Shown here: piece after piece, positions 33,912 through 43,403 of the stretch
How positions within the stretch are numbered: the first letter of the stretch is position 1
Layout of the letters: each line of letters starts with the position of its first letter
Assembly: GCA_947254645.1 (NCBI GenBank)
Contig: CAMYDW010000004.1
Location: forward strand, 82,376-146,375
Direction of reading: 5' to 3'
DNA length: 64,000 nt
Source of the DNA: an uncultured Peptococcaceae bacterium
Lineage (GTDB): Bacteria; Bacillota; Peptococcia; Peptococcales; Peptococcaceae
The notes under the pieces: model-generated
What the model saw: the letters and a program-made list of their open reading frames with translations, nothing else
What the model was told of the DNA's origin: nothing
Databases searched by the model: none
Program-made: the position numbers and the translations under genes

Positions 33912-33993
33912 TGCGGATGAAGGGACTTGAACCCATACGCCTTGCGGCATGCGCACCTGAAACGCACGCGTCTGCCTATTCCGCCACATCCGC
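33912..33993 (-). tRNA. tRNA-Leu(CAG)
   Basis: Reads on the minus strand as GCGGATG acceptor, TG, D arm GCGGAATAGGCAGACGC, anticodon arm TGCGT-TTCAGGT-GCGCA, long variable arm GCCGCAAGGC, T arm GGGTTCAAGTCCC and CATCCGC plus discriminator A. The anticodon is CAG, reading CUG. The class II long variable arm and discriminator A agree with leucine. The 3' CCA is not encoded. Confidence 0.95.
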
Positions 33994-34042
33994 ATAAAAT
34001 ACCCTATTATGATACCCTTTGTAGAAAAGATTTGTCAATAGA

Positions 34043-34077
34043 AAAAAGATAAGCACCCTTGAAAAAGAGTGCTTATC
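34043..34077 (-). terminator. Terminator of the stalk-domain/glycosidase pseudogene
   Basis: Stem GATAAGCAC(C)CTT / AAG(A)GTGCTTATC with one mismatch; on the minus strand followed by a T-run. It lies directly after the pseudogene stop. Confidence 0.85.
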
Positions 34078-34086
34078 GTTCAGATG

Positions 34087-35793
34087 CTATTTGTCAGAAA
34101 TATAGACACTGCGTTCAGAAGCAACCCAATCAATATTCAAGTCAAGTCCTTCAGCAATAGAACGAACTGGTGCGAAAGAACGGCTGTTGCGAATGATAAC
34201 AGGTGCAACGGCGGTGTTTTTTACCCCGTTCTTTATAAAGGTGGTATCATCTGGACGGAATAAAAGATTGATGTTGTCGCGATTGACAATAACGGTACGT
34301 GTATCATTATCCCAATCGACTTTGGAGCGAACAGCTTCCCCTACATAGCGCACTGGTAAATAGGTGCGGTCATTGTAGATGAAAGGTGGTTCTGGTGTGT
34401 CAACTTTTTGACCGTTGTAATAAATGGTCAACGGTTTCACATCGCCAATGCTCACTGTTTTGTTGACTGATTGAACGGTTCTGCCATCATGGCCACAGAA
34501 ATCCGCTTTCAAGGTGACTTCTTGACCTGCCCACTTGGAGAAATCAATGTCTACTTCAAAGGTTGGGAAATCAGCTTGTGCCACATATTCTCCATTGACA
34601 TAGTAAGCCACATGGTGAATCCAATTGTTGACATCATTGGCATAAGCAGAGATTCTTTCCACCCCTGTCTTTAATTTTACGTTGGAAACTTTTTCGTAGT
34701 AGATATCACTAACGCCACCATTAACGGTGTTGCTGAGATAGTAAGGGTCGGCAACAGCGCTCTTGTATGCGGCAAGCACCTCTGGTACATCGGTGATTTG
34801 ACCATGTACCCAGCGATCCTTTTCTTCGTTTTTACTCCAATAGACAATCATCTTGAGGTTTGGATAGCGACGTGCAGCCCCTGCATAAAAGCGTTGGATT
34901 TCATAAGCCGCTGTGCCAGCCAAAGTGACTGCTTGGCTGCCTTCTACGTTAGGGAGGGCAGCCCCTTCTGTGATATAGATTGGCTTTTTGCTGCCATAGC
35001 TATCATAGATTTCACGGAAACGGTCTATCCAGGTATTGCCCTGTGTTGGTGCACCATTGGCTTTGTAAGGTGGATAGCTGGATACCCCAACCCAATCGAC
35101 ATATTGGTCGCCAGGATAGTAAGGGTGTTCATCGCCAATCGGATAGTCGTTTGGACACCAGCACATGGCAACATTTGGGGCTTCTCTGTGCATAATGTCA
35201 GCGACCATGCGGAACTTTTCTTTGTAAATTTCTGGACCAGCAGCATACCATGGTGCAGAAGGGTCATTAAATTCGCTATTGAAACGGAGGAATACAGGGA
35301 CGTTGATTTCACGGGCTTCCTTAGCGAATTAATGGAGGTAAGCTGTGTCATTAAAATTGGCCATATCAAATACTTCTAAACCAATTTGGAAAGCTTTGTT
35401 ACCAAGCTTTTTGGATTCATTGTAATAAGATTTGTAGTGGGCAAAGCTTTGTGTGTGGGGATTATTTGGTCCGCGGTAGTGCAAGTACAAGAGATAATTG
35501 GCATGGTCACGACCAAGCACTGGGGCAGTGGTATGAACAAACCATCTGTGTTTTTCAGGACCAGCCATGATATCATTCAGAACTGGATCTCCTTCCGCAA
35601 AAATACCGAGATAAGAGCCAGTCTTAGGTTCAAATTTTGCCCCATGATAGAATTTATCCCCAGCTTCAGAAGATGGACGCTCTACATAAACGTCATATTC
35701 AGTGTATGTTGGTGAGGCAAAAGCAGGTGTCAGTGTACAAAAAAAGCTTGTTATCGCAGCGAGTGCCACGATTTTTTTGAATGACTTTTTCAA
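34087..35793 (-). pseudogene. Secreted glycosidase-like protein with stalk domains, interrupted by one in-frame TAA
   Basis: One continuous frame of 568 codons apart from a TAA at 35329-35331 (codon 155). Before it: signal peptide (KKIVALAAITSFFCTLTPAFA) and the first part of the domain. After it, in the same frame: FAKEAREINVPVFLRFNSEF, then YVDWVGVSSYPPY and KPIYITEGA, the layout of a TIM-barrel glycosidase resembling GH26 mannanases (Glu in RFNSEFN as possible acid/base, Glu in ITEGA as possible nucleophile). The last ~115 residues are a two-part stalk (copper amine oxidase N-like) module: PPFIYNDRTYLPVRYVGEAV and SRSFAPVRSIAEGLD. CAA, GAA or AAA to TAA would explain the stop. A fresh nonsense mutation, phase-variable switch or sequencing error are all possible. 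Confidence 0.8.
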
Positions 35794-36183
35794 ATAAAAC
35801 CCTCCCTATTAAAAAATCTATCATGCAAATAATGAGCAATTTGTGACGATAAAGACTGTCTCCTTTTCCAGCAATCGTTCAGCCTGCTGATTATATGATG
35901 GTCAACGTAAAAAATAAATTGTCTTTAAAAAGTAACAATAAAAGATATTTAACATAAATACACAATGGTTGTATATAAAAATCAATATATTTTCCAAAGT
36001 AGTTCCCTTTGTTTTATGTAAAATAGGTGCTATTATCTGAAAATCAAGCAACATTTGTCATCAAATTCACAAATATGTCAATGAAACTAATATATATCTT
36101 CTATCCGACCCATTTGGTGTTCCTTTATTTGTTGGGGGTGCTTCTCTAAGAAGGCGCAGTTTCGATTGGGTGATCAGCGCATA
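35794..36183. other. AT-rich intergenic region without a recognised gene
   Basis: 390 bases between the start of the glycosidase-like pseudogene and the terminator that follows recR. It should hold the promoter and 5' UTR of the minus-strand pseudogene. I see no convincing promoter, riboswitch core, repeat or small gene with a ribosome site. Confidence 0.5.
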
Positions 36184-36232
36184 AAAAAGTACCGACCACT
36201 CCTTGTTCATCAAGGGTGGTCGGTACTTTTTG
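36184..36232. terminator. Terminator after recR (bidirectional shape)
   Basis: Long stem AAAAAGTACCGACCAC(T)CCTTG / CAAGG(G)TGGTCGGTACTTTTT with a single mismatch and loop TTCAT. It ends the rnmV-to-recR operon on the minus strand. Confidence 0.92.
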
Positions 36233-36237
36233 TTTTT

Positions 36238-36843
36238 TTAAAGTTTAATATCGGTTCTGCCTTCGATGGCACGTGAAAGGGTGGTATGGTCTGCATACTT
36301 AATGTCTGCACCAGCAGACAACCCTTGGGCGATGCGTGTCAGGCGTAGGTTGCGATTTTGTAAGCGACCAATCAAATACAGGGCAGTTGCTTCTCCTTCC
36401 ACACTTGGGTTGATGGCGAGCATGACTTCTTCGATAGGCTCTTGCTCAAGGCGTGTCATCAATTCTTCGATGTGGAGCTGGCTTGGGCCAATGCCATCCA
36501 TGGGGCTGATTTTGCCACCTAGGACGTGGTAGAGCCCATTATAAGCGCCACTCTGCTCAATGGCGATGATATCACGTGCTTCTTCAACAATACACAAGCG
36601 ATGAGGATCTCGCTTGCTGCTTTTGCAGATGGGGCAAAAGGTTTCGTCTGTTAAGTTAAAGCAACGCTGGCAATGATGAATGCTGTGTCTGCCATGGTAG
36701 ATTGCTTTTGCAAGGATGTCGCTTTCTTCGGTCGGTGCTTGTAAAAGATGATAGGTTAATCGTTCTGCACCACGGCGACTAATCCCAGGCAGGCGCGCCA
36801 AGGCATCAATCATATTGCCGATGGCGTCTTGGTATTTTGCCAT
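36238..36843 (-). CDS. recR: Recombination mediator RecR
   Basis: A 201-residue protein of the RecFOR pathway loading RecA at gaps. Order of parts: helix-hairpin-helix (LARLPGISRRGAERLTYHLL, ~13-32), zinc finger CQRCFNLTDETFCPIC (~58-73), Toprim domain (LCIVEEARDIIAIEQSGAYNGLYHVLGG, ~83-110) and the Walker-B-like C-terminus TRIAQGLSAGADIKYADHTTLSRA. It is the last gene of the operon; its ATG shares a base with the ybaB stop. Confidence 0.96.
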   Translation of the reverse strand: MAKYQDAIGNMIDALARLPGISRRGAERLTYHLLQAPTEESDILAKAIYHGRHSIHHCQRCFNLTDETFCPICKSSKRDPHRLCIVEEARDIIAIEQSGAYNGLYHVLGGKISPMDGIGPSQLHIEELMTRLEQEPIEEVMLAINPSVEGEATALYLIGRLQNRNLRLTRIAQGLSAGADIKYADHTTLSRAIEGRTDIKL

Positions 36844-37157
36844 TAGAACATCCCGCCAGGCATTTTCAATCCTTTTGTCAGGCTTCCCATGCGTTCTTCT
36901 GATAATTTGCTTGCACGATTCATTGCATCATTGGTTGCTGCAACAATGAGATCGCAAAGCATATCCACATCTTCTGGGTCAACGACTTCAGGGTCGAGGG
37001 TGATGCCGAGCATTTGGTTTGCACCGTTGACAGTCACTTTTACCACGCCGCCGCCAGCAGTCCCTTCAACAGGGGTTTGTGCCAATTCTTCTTGTAATTT
37101 TGCCATATCACGTTGCATTTTTTGCATTTCTTTCATCATTTTTTGCATATTAGCCAT
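36843..37157 (-). CDS. YbaB/EbfC-family nucleoid-associated protein
   Basis: A 104-residue DNA-binding dimer of the YbaB/EbfC family. The N-terminal helix is Met/Lys/Gln-rich (NMQKMMKEMQKMQRDMAKLQEEL) and the core GMVKVTVNGANQMLGITLDPEVVDPEDVDMLCDLIVAATNDA-like region follows. The position between dnaX and recR is conserved across bacteria. Exact cellular role is unsettled for the family. RBS AAAGGAGGCC sits between dnaX stop and the ATG. Confidence 0.94.
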   Translation of the reverse strand: MANMQKMMKEMQKMQRDMAKLQEELAQTPVEGTAGGGVVKVTVNGANQMLGITLDPEVVDPEDVDMLCDLIVAATNDAMNRASKLSEERMGSLTKGLKMPGGMF

Positions 37158-37169
37158 AGTGGGCCTCCT

Positions 37170-38744
37170 TTATTCATTATCCTTTATCACAATAGGAACA
37201 TCATCGCCAAGCATTTCACGCAAGCTTGCCACCAAATCCTTTTCAGGGGCTTTTGGCGCAGGCGGTTCTTGGTCGATGGTGCAATTTAGCTTCACAATGC
37301 CATCATAATATTGACCAATGGCTTCTTTGAGTAGGTTGCTGTTTTCCTCCTCACGCATTTGTTGATGGTGAAAGGTGTATTCTTCGGGAAAACGCAATTC
37401 TAAGGTACGATTTTCAAAATTTATAATCTTTGCTGGCAACAGAAAGGCATGGACGCGCATGCTTTTTTGCTTCACCACATCGAGAATGTCCTGCCAGTGC
37501 TCGGCAATGACCGTAGGATCTTGGTCGTTCATTGGGGGTTCTTCAGCGGCATGTTCTTCCACTGGGGCAACCGTTGATTTGGCTGGTGGCGGTGCAATGG
37601 ATGGCTTTTGCACCTTTTGAGGGGCAGCAGGTGCTGTTCTCACAGGTGCTGGAGTGTCGATGGCTGGTGCATGGAGTAGGAGCATCAGCTCTACCAAGGC
37701 CAATTCCAGCACCAACTCGGTGTCTGGGGCCAGTCGCATTTCACGCTCTGCTTCGGCCATCTTCTTCATCATGGCTTCAATCTTGCCGATGGAGAGTTTG
37801 CTTGCCTGTTCTTTGAGGGTGGCGATATCCACCACTTCTGCTTGAGGGTGATTGACACGTATCAGTAGGAGATGGCGCAAATGGTCAATCACCATGCGAA
37901 TGAAGGCCACCGCATCGGTGCCGCTATTGAGTACTTCCTCCACAATATCAAAGAGCCTTGGGTAATCATTGTCAATCAAGGCATCCATAAGGGCGTAAAG
38001 CTTTTCGTCCTCCACGCCGCCAATCATCTGAACCACGGCTTCACGTTCAATATGATTGCCAGTATAGGCAATCGTTTGGTCGAGAAGGCTGATGGCATCA
38101 CGCATCCCACCAGTGGCACTGCGTGCAATCAAGGTGACGGCGTCTTCGGTGATGTCGATGTTTTCCTTTTCGGCAATGGCACGCAAATGGGTTTTTAATA
38201 CCGCTGTGCTGATTTTATGGAAATCAAAACGCTGGGTACGAGACAAGACGGTTTTTGGAACCTTTTGTGGGTCGGTTGTTGCCAGAATAAAAAGCACATG
38301 GGCAGGAGGCTCTTCAAGGGTCTTTAGTAACGCATTGAATGCCTCTGTTGTCAACATGTGCACTTCGTCAATAATATAGACTTTTCTCTTGCCCATGCTT
38401 GGTGCAAAACGCACTTGCTCGCGAATGTTTCGGATTTCGTCGATGCCTCGATTGGACGCTGCGTCAATTTCGATGACATCGAGAAAACGGTCGTCGTTGA
38501 TGGCACGACAGACTTCGCATTTGTTGCAAGGCTCGCCATTTTGAGGATCGAGGCAATTCACTGCCTTGGCAAGAATTTTTGATGTACTGGTTTTGCCAGT
38601 GCCTCGTGGCCCACAAAAAAGATAAGCGTGCGCCAAGCGATTGGATTGGAGGGCGTTGATGAGCGTTTTTGAAATACTATCTTGTCCAACCAATGCCGAA
38701 AAGGTTTGTGGACGATAGACACGATACAAGGCTTGATAGCTCAT
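37170..38744 (-). CDS. dnaX: DNA polymerase III clamp-loader subunit gamma/tau
   Basis: ATPase of the clamp loader, 524 residues. Walker A GPRGTGKTSTSK at residues 45-56, zinc module Cys64...Cys73-x2-Cys76-x2-Cys79, Walker B IIDEVHMLTTEAFNALLKTLEEPP and sensor-1 ATTDPQKVPKTVLSRTQRF. Residues ~370-420 are a Pro/Ala-rich linker, followed by a tau-like C-terminal domain. I do not see an obvious programmed frameshift slip site, but none was searched for systematically. It is followed by ybaB-recR and preceded by pgi in the same operon. Confidence 0.95.
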   Translation of the reverse strand: MSYQALYRVYRPQTFSALVGQDSISKTLINALQSNRLAHAYLFCGPRGTGKTSTSKILAKAVNCLDPQNGEPCNKCEVCRAINDDRFLDVIEIDAASNRGIDEIRNIREQVRFAPSMGKRKVYIIDEVHMLTTEAFNALLKTLEEPPAHVLFILATTDPQKVPKTVLSRTQRFDFHKISTAVLKTHLRAIAEKENIDITEDAVTLIARSATGGMRDAISLLDQTIAYTGNHIEREAVVQMIGGVEDEKLYALMDALIDNDYPRLFDIVEEVLNSGTDAVAFIRMVIDHLRHLLLIRVNHPQAEVVDIATLKEQASKLSIGKIEAMMKKMAEAEREMRLAPDTELVLELALVELMLLLHAPAIDTPAPVRTAPAAPQKVQKPSIAPPPAKSTVAPVEEHAAEEPPMNDQDPTVIAEHWQDILDVVKQKSMRVHAFLLPAKIINFENRTLELRFPEEYTFHHQQMREEENSNLLKEAIGQYYDGIVKLNCTIDQEPPAPKAPEKDLVASLREMLGDDVPIVIKDNE

Positions 38745-38766
38745 GTCATGGCCTCCTTATAAATAA

Positions 38767-40044
38767 TTACGCTTTTGCCCCATTGATGATGGAGCTGATG
38801 CGATTTTTTAATTGGGTTTTGTAGCCTTCTACACCAGGTTGGGTAAATGGGTCTACCCCAGTGAGATAGCAGCTCATGGCACAGGCTTTTTCAAAGAAAT
38901 ACACCATCTCGCCAAAGGTGAAGGCTGAAATTTCAGAGACCTTGAGGAGAATGTTTGGGGTATTGTTGTCTTGATGGGCAATGCAAACACTGTTTCGGAT
39001 GATGTCATTGAGACAGTGTAAGCTGGTGCAGGTGCCTGCAGCGCCATTTGGAATGGTGATGGTATCTTCAATATTTTCGATGAAAATAATGGTTTCGATA
39101 AAGTCTTGGCGACCTTCTTGAAGGAATTGTCCCAAGGAATGGAGGTCGGTGGTCATTTGCATGGCCGCTGGAAAGAGGCCTTTGCCATCTTTGCATTCGC
39201 TTTCTGCAAATAACTGACGCAACCATTCTGTGAAATAGAGAAGATTGCCTTCATATACTTCAAAAATTTCCATACGCTTGCCAGACAACCCTTGCAAATA
39301 ACGCGTTGCTGCATATTGATAGCAGTCGTTATATTCTAGGCGTGGGTCCATGGCCATGGTTGCAGCCTGACGTGCGCCACGAATAATGCCTTTGATATCA
39401 ATCCCTGCCACTGCCAAAGGAAATAGCCCAACAGCAGTGAGAACAGAATAGCGTCCACCAATATTTGATGGAATATGGAAATGTTTGTAGCCGCTTTCAA
39501 CGGCTTCAACGTGTAATTGCCCTTTTTCAGGGTCTGTAATGACATAGATATGATCCTTGGCTGCCTCGCCATAACGCTTCTCGAGACTTTGCTTCATGAT
39601 GGAAAAAATGACATTTGGTTCAGTGGTATTGCCAGACTTACTGACCATGCAAATGCAAATTTCCTCATTTGGATCATCAAACAATGTCATGAGATTGTTG
39701 TAATATGCAGAACTGAGATGGTGCCCCGCAAAAATAATACGTGGATTGCCAAGGGTGCCGTCTTTTTCAAAAGGAGAGCATAACAAGCTGGTACCAGCAA
39801 TGGTACCTAAATAAGAGCCACCAATACCGATGACGACAAAGGTGGTGCAACGACTGCGTATATGCTCCGCTTCAGTGATGATGGTATCTAAATACTCCTC
39901 GGTTATTTGAAAGGGATAGTCGACCCAGCCACACATGAGATCAGGATGGTGATGTAATCTTTCATGTATTTCAGCGACACGTGCGCTCAACCCGGCGTTC
40001 ACTAAATTTGTATGAGAATATGTAAAATCCGCTTGAATTGTCAA
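38767..40044 (-). CDS. pgi: Glucose-6-phosphate isomerase
   Basis: Interconverts glucose 6-phosphate and fructose 6-phosphate. The protein is 425 residues if translation begins at TTG (40044), ten bases behind AAAGGAGG and overlapping the upstream TGA as TTGA; no ATG is suitably placed. Family marks are FVVIGIGGSYLGTIAGTSLL near 75-95, MVSKSGNTTEPNVIFSIMKQ near 140-159, NIGGRYSVLTAVGLFP near 195-210 and a C-terminal KNRISSIINGAK. The length suits the shorter Gram-positive enzymes. The neighbour upstream is a phosphosugar mutase, so the pair handles glucose 1-P, glucose 6-P and fructose 6-P. Confidence 0.93.
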   Translation of the reverse strand: MTIQADFTYSHTNLVNAGLSARVAEIHERLHHHPDLMCGWVDYPFQITEEYLDTIITEAEHIRSRCTTFVVIGIGGSYLGTIAGTSLLCSPFEKDGTLGNPRIIFAGHHLSSAYYNNLMTLFDDPNEEICICMVSKSGNTTEPNVIFSIMKQSLEKRYGEAAKDHIYVITDPEKGQLHVEAVESGYKHFHIPSNIGGRYSVLTAVGLFPLAVAGIDIKGIIRGARQAATMAMDPRLEYNDCYQYAATRYLQGLSGKRMEIFEVYEGNLLYFTEWLRQLFAESECKDGKGLFPAAMQMTTDLHSLGQFLQEGRQDFIETIIFIENIEDTITIPNGAAGTCTSLHCLNDIIRNSVCIAHQDNNTPNILLKVSEISAFTFGEMVYFFEKACAMSCYLTGVDPFTQPGVEGYKTQLKNRISSIINGAKA

Positions 40045-41732
40045 AGCGATGCTTCCTCCTTTAATTGAGCAACAAACCGATGAAACCATTGCTCAAGACG
40101 CTCTGCCAATGCTTGTGAGGCACTCAGAGTTTGATGTCGTGCGTTGATGTAGCACTTCATTTTTGGTTCGGTGCCAGATGGTCGAAAAGACACGACTGAC
40201 CCGTTGTTTAACACATATTGTAACACATTTTCTTTAGGAAGAGTACCAATCCCTTGGAGATAGTCAACAATTTTTGTTATAGGTACATCCGCCAAGGACG
40301 TTGGTGGATGTTGGCGCAATTTGGCCATGATTTGATCGCTGATTGGCTCTTGTCCTGGTACAGGATCGAAGGTTAGATTGACAAGTCGGTCGGTGTAAGC
40401 GCCCACCTTGTCGTATAAGGCAGTGAGGACATCACTCAATAAATGCCCTTGGGCCTTTGCGTGTTGTGCCATGAATGCCACCAAAAGACTGGTGACGATG
40501 GCATCCTTGTCTCGTGCATGGGTACCAAATAAATAGCCGTGGGATTCCTCATAACCAAAGACAAAGGTCTTGCCGTTGGTGGCGCAAATATCATTGATGC
40601 AGTTGCCAATATATTTGAAGCCAGTAAAGGTTTCGATGAGCTCATAGCCCCAATAACGTGCCACTTCTTTACCAAAAGCAGAGGTAACAGTGGTGGTAAT
40701 GATGGTATCTCCTGCTTGGACAGGACGATGCTGGCTAATAAAATCAATGAGCAGGCTGCCGATTTGGTTGCCATTTAAAAGCTGATAGCCTGTTGCCGTT
40801 GGCACCGCAATGCCGATGCGGTCCCCGTCTGGATCGGTGGCAAGGAGCAAGTCGCAAGGCGTCTTATCAGCAAGCTGATACAAGGCATCAAAAGCCACAG
40901 GCAATTCAGGATTTGGGGTTTCAATCGTTGGGAAATTGCCATCAGGCTCAAATTGCGATGCCACAGGAATCACTTCGAAGCCAGCACGCTCAAGGACTTT
41001 TTTGACAGGAGCGCCTCCCACACCATGCAAGGGGGTAAATCCAATACGCAAGGGGGTATGGTTTTTCTCAACAAAAGGGGTCAAGGTTTCATAAACGGTA
41101 TCTAGATAAATATCCAGCGCATCTTCCAATAAGACAATGTCGCCTTTTTCAACAAGGCTTTCAAAATCACCAGTGATTTCAAGACTTTTCCCATTGAAAT
41201 AAGCATCTGCATGGGCGGTGACACAGTTGGCATCTGGGCTCAATAACTGACAGCCGTTGGCATCATAAGCTTTATAACCGTTGTAATTTCTTGGATTGTG
41301 GCTGGCGGTAATCATGATACCAGCAGCAGCGTCAAAATGACGCACACTCCAAGAAAGCACTGGTGTTGGTGCAGGTATCTGCCAAAATAGCACCTTAAAA
41401 CCAAATTGATGCAAGACCAAGGCGGTTGTTTCGGTAAAAAGGCGATGGTTGAGACGGCTGTCGCTAGAAATCACAATAGTACTGCCAGCTTTGCCAGTTT
41501 CTAATAGCCATTCTGCAATGCCAGCGGTTGCCCAAGCGACAGTAAAGCGGTTCATACGGTTGGTTCCCATCCCCATAATGCCACGCAAGCCTGCAGTGCC
41601 AAATGTCAATGTGGCACCAAAAGCCTTGGTGATGGCGAGGGAATCTTCTTGGATGGCGAGAAGGGATTGACGTTCTTCTTCTTGAAGAGCAGCCCAATGG
41701 AGCCATTTTTCATAGCGTTGTTGTGCATTCAT
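40041..41732 (-). CDS. Phosphosugar mutase (phosphoglucomutase/phosphomannomutase family)
   Basis: A 563-residue alpha-D-phosphohexomutase, moving phosphate between C1 and C6 of a hexose. The phospho-serine loop is GIMITASHNPRNYNGYKAY near residues 134-152; the metal loop is LLATDPDGDRIGIAVP near 295-310; sugar-binding FVFGYEESHGYLFG near 390 and phosphate-binding VSFRPSGTEPKMKCYI near 505-520. Length matches Bacillus PgcA-type enzymes (about 565-580). Start overlaps the rsmA stop as ATGA. Glucose 1-phosphate is the likely substrate, given pgi next door, but mannose use cannot be excluded. Confidence 0.9.
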   Translation of the reverse strand: MNAQQRYEKWLHWAALQEEERQSLLAIQEDSLAITKAFGATLTFGTAGLRGIMGMGTNRMNRFTVAWATAGIAEWLLETGKAGSTIVISSDSRLNHRLFTETTALVLHQFGFKVLFWQIPAPTPVLSWSVRHFDAAAGIMITASHNPRNYNGYKAYDANGCQLLSPDANCVTAHADAYFNGKSLEITGDFESLVEKGDIVLLEDALDIYLDTVYETLTPFVEKNHTPLRIGFTPLHGVGGAPVKKVLERAGFEVIPVASQFEPDGNFPTIETPNPELPVAFDALYQLADKTPCDLLLATDPDGDRIGIAVPTATGYQLLNGNQIGSLLIDFISQHRPVQAGDTIITTTVTSAFGKEVARYWGYELIETFTGFKYIGNCINDICATNGKTFVFGYEESHGYLFGTHARDKDAIVTSLLVAFMAQHAKAQGHLLSDVLTALYDKVGAYTDRLVNLTFDPVPGQEPISDQIMAKLRQHPPTSLADVPITKIVDYLQGIGTLPKENVLQYVLNNGSVVSFRPSGTEPKMKCYINARHQTLSASQALAERLEQWFHRFVAQLKEEASL

Positions 41733-42577
41733 GAGAGAACTCCTTGTGTGAAAAAAGCGTCAGACAACTGAACAAATTCTTCAATAGTCAGTGTTTCGGC
41801 ACGACGGCCACCGTCAATGCCCGCTGCCTCAAGGGCAGCAGTAATAATCGATTTATCAACTGCCAAGCTAGAAAGGGAGTTGCGAAGGGTTTTGCGACGT
41901 TGGCTAAAAGCCGCACGCACCACCTGACGCATCAGTTCATCACTTTTTGCTTGGTAAGGTTTTTCTTTATAAGGAAGCAAGTGGAGAATGGCAGAATCAA
42001 CATCTGGCGCTGGGGTGAAGGCCTGACGATGGACGGTAAAGGCATATTCCACTGCACACAAATATTGCACCATTACGGTGATTGCGCCATAGACCTTGCT
42101 TTCAGGCTTGGCGGTAAGACGTTCTGCCACCTCTTTTTGTACCATGATGACAATGTCATCAATACGGGTGCAGTCCTCTAAGGCATGCATAATCAGAGGG
42201 GTCGTAATATAGTAAGGTAAATTAGCGACAAGCTTATAGGTGCCAGTATGTTGGCAATGGTCGGTGATTAGCTGATCTAGGTCGCTTTTTAAGGCATCAC
42301 CAAAAAAGAGAGAGACATTGTCGCAATCTGCCAAATGCTCTTCTAAAACAGGCTGTAGACGAGTGTCAATTTCAACAGCCAATAATTTTTCGGCACGTTC
42401 TGCCAAAAGATGGGTCAAGGTGCCAGCCCCAGGACCAATTTCTAAAACCACATCGCCTGGGTTCCAAGTGCAAACATCTGCGATTTTTGCCAGTAGATGT
42501 GGGTCTGAAATAAAGTTTTGCCCGAACTGTTTTTTAAAGGTAAACTGGTGGGCTTTTAAACGTTCATTGAGATTCAT
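41729..42577 (-). CDS. rsmA: 16S rRNA dimethyladenosine transferase
   Basis: SAM-dependent dimethylation of two adjacent adenosines in helix 45 of 16S rRNA (KsgA). The 282-residue protein has FKKQFGQNFISDPHLLAKIA near the N-terminus, motif I LEIGPGAGTLTHLLAE near 47-62, the acidic loop AVEIDTRLQPVL, and the catalytic NLPYYITTPLI near 118. The C-terminal helical domain has AFSQRRKTLRNSL. It overlaps rnmV by 14 nt and the mutase by 4 nt. Confidence 0.96.
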   Translation of the reverse strand: MNLNERLKAHQFTFKKQFGQNFISDPHLLAKIADVCTWNPGDVVLEIGPGAGTLTHLLAERAEKLLAVEIDTRLQPVLEEHLADCDNVSLFFGDALKSDLDQLITDHCQHTGTYKLVANLPYYITTPLIMHALEDCTRIDDIVIMVQKEVAERLTAKPESKVYGAITVMVQYLCAVEYAFTVHRQAFTPAPDVDSAILHLLPYKEKPYQAKSDELMRQVVRAAFSQRRKTLRNSLSSLAVDKSIITAALEAAGIDGGRRAETLTIEEFVQLSDAFFTQGVLS

Positions 42578-43130
42578 TGCTATCCTCCATTTGTGCCAAG
42601 GCCTCTTCTATGACGGCAGGTTCAATTTGAAATTGATTGAGCCGCTTGAGAAGTGCTTTGCTGTTTGCTTGTCCAAGATGTAATAAATCGCAAAAACGTT
42701 TGCGACGGTCTTTTGCAGTGGCGGTGCCGGTGAGTCCCCAAGCCATAAGGTCGCTATTGGTATAACGCTGACTGGCTGTTTGGGTGGTGGCATAAGCCCC
42801 TTCTAACGCCGCTAAAATATCCTCTGGTGTCGCATATTCAATGCCAAGGCGCCCCGTCACTGGATGGCGAGCCGCCTTGCGTGTGAGAAAGGCTTGCTTG
42901 GCATTGGGCACTGCTTCGGTAACACGGTTTCGAATCAGTGTACCAGGCACATCAGGGTCGGTGAAGATGATGATGCCCTGTTGCGCTGCCATCGCCTTTA
43001 TTTCGTTTAATCGTTCATCTGTGAGTCCCATGCCATTGGTAATGACAATCGTTGCTTCGACAGCACGCAAAACAGCAGATACATCGTCCTTGCCTTCAAC
43101 GACAATCACTTCTTTAATAGATGGTTTCAT
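42564..43130 (-). CDS. rnmV: Ribonuclease M5
   Basis: Toprim-domain endonuclease that matures 5S rRNA in Gram-positives, 188 residues. Marks are VVEGKDDVSAVLRAVEATIVITNGMG (residues ~10-35) and the acidic DPDVPGTLIRNRV near 58-70, both Toprim, then HVGIEYA-like RLGIEYATPEDILAAL. The rnmV-rsmA pair is a conserved neighbourhood in Bacillota. It is the first gene of the operon reaching to recR. 5S rRNA itself is not in the window. Confidence 0.94.
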   Translation of the reverse strand: MKPSIKEVIVVEGKDDVSAVLRAVEATIVITNGMGLTDERLNEIKAMAAQQGIIIFTDPDVPGTLIRNRVTEAVPNAKQAFLTRKAARHPVTGRLGIEYATPEDILAALEGAYATTQTASQRYTNSDLMAWGLTGTATAKDRRKRFCDLLHLGQANSKALLKRLNQFQIEPAVIEEALAQMEDSNESQ

Positions 43131-43362
43131 GGCGACTCCTTTGCATAGTTATTCTAGGATAAAAGCATTCACTCTATTATACTCTTTCAAATGAAGAGAA
43201 ACAATGTTGTTTTTGTAACGTATGGGAATACAATGGTCCAATATGAATTGAAAAAAATTATGGCAAGAAACGAAAACAACGATATAAAAAGTCTGATGAT
43301 TGTTTGCAGAGTGGGCAATTAATAAAACACAGGTAAGGATAAAATTGATGACAAGGGTTGTT

Positions 43363-43403
43363 AAAGCAAAGAGGATGCGTGATAAACGCATCCTCTTTGC
43401 TTT
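43363..43403 (-). terminator. Terminator after M18 aminopeptidase gene
   Basis: Perfect 18-bp stem (AAAGCAAAGAGGATGCGT and complement), loop GATAA. On the minus strand its base overlaps the stop codon and is followed by TTTAA. Confidence 0.88.

Noticed and set aside
35794..36183. Riboswitch in the long upstream region of the glycosidase-like pseudogene
   Set aside because: Minus-strand sequence shows no match to the cyclic-di-GMP, cyclic-di-AMP or other riboswitch cores I can recognise.
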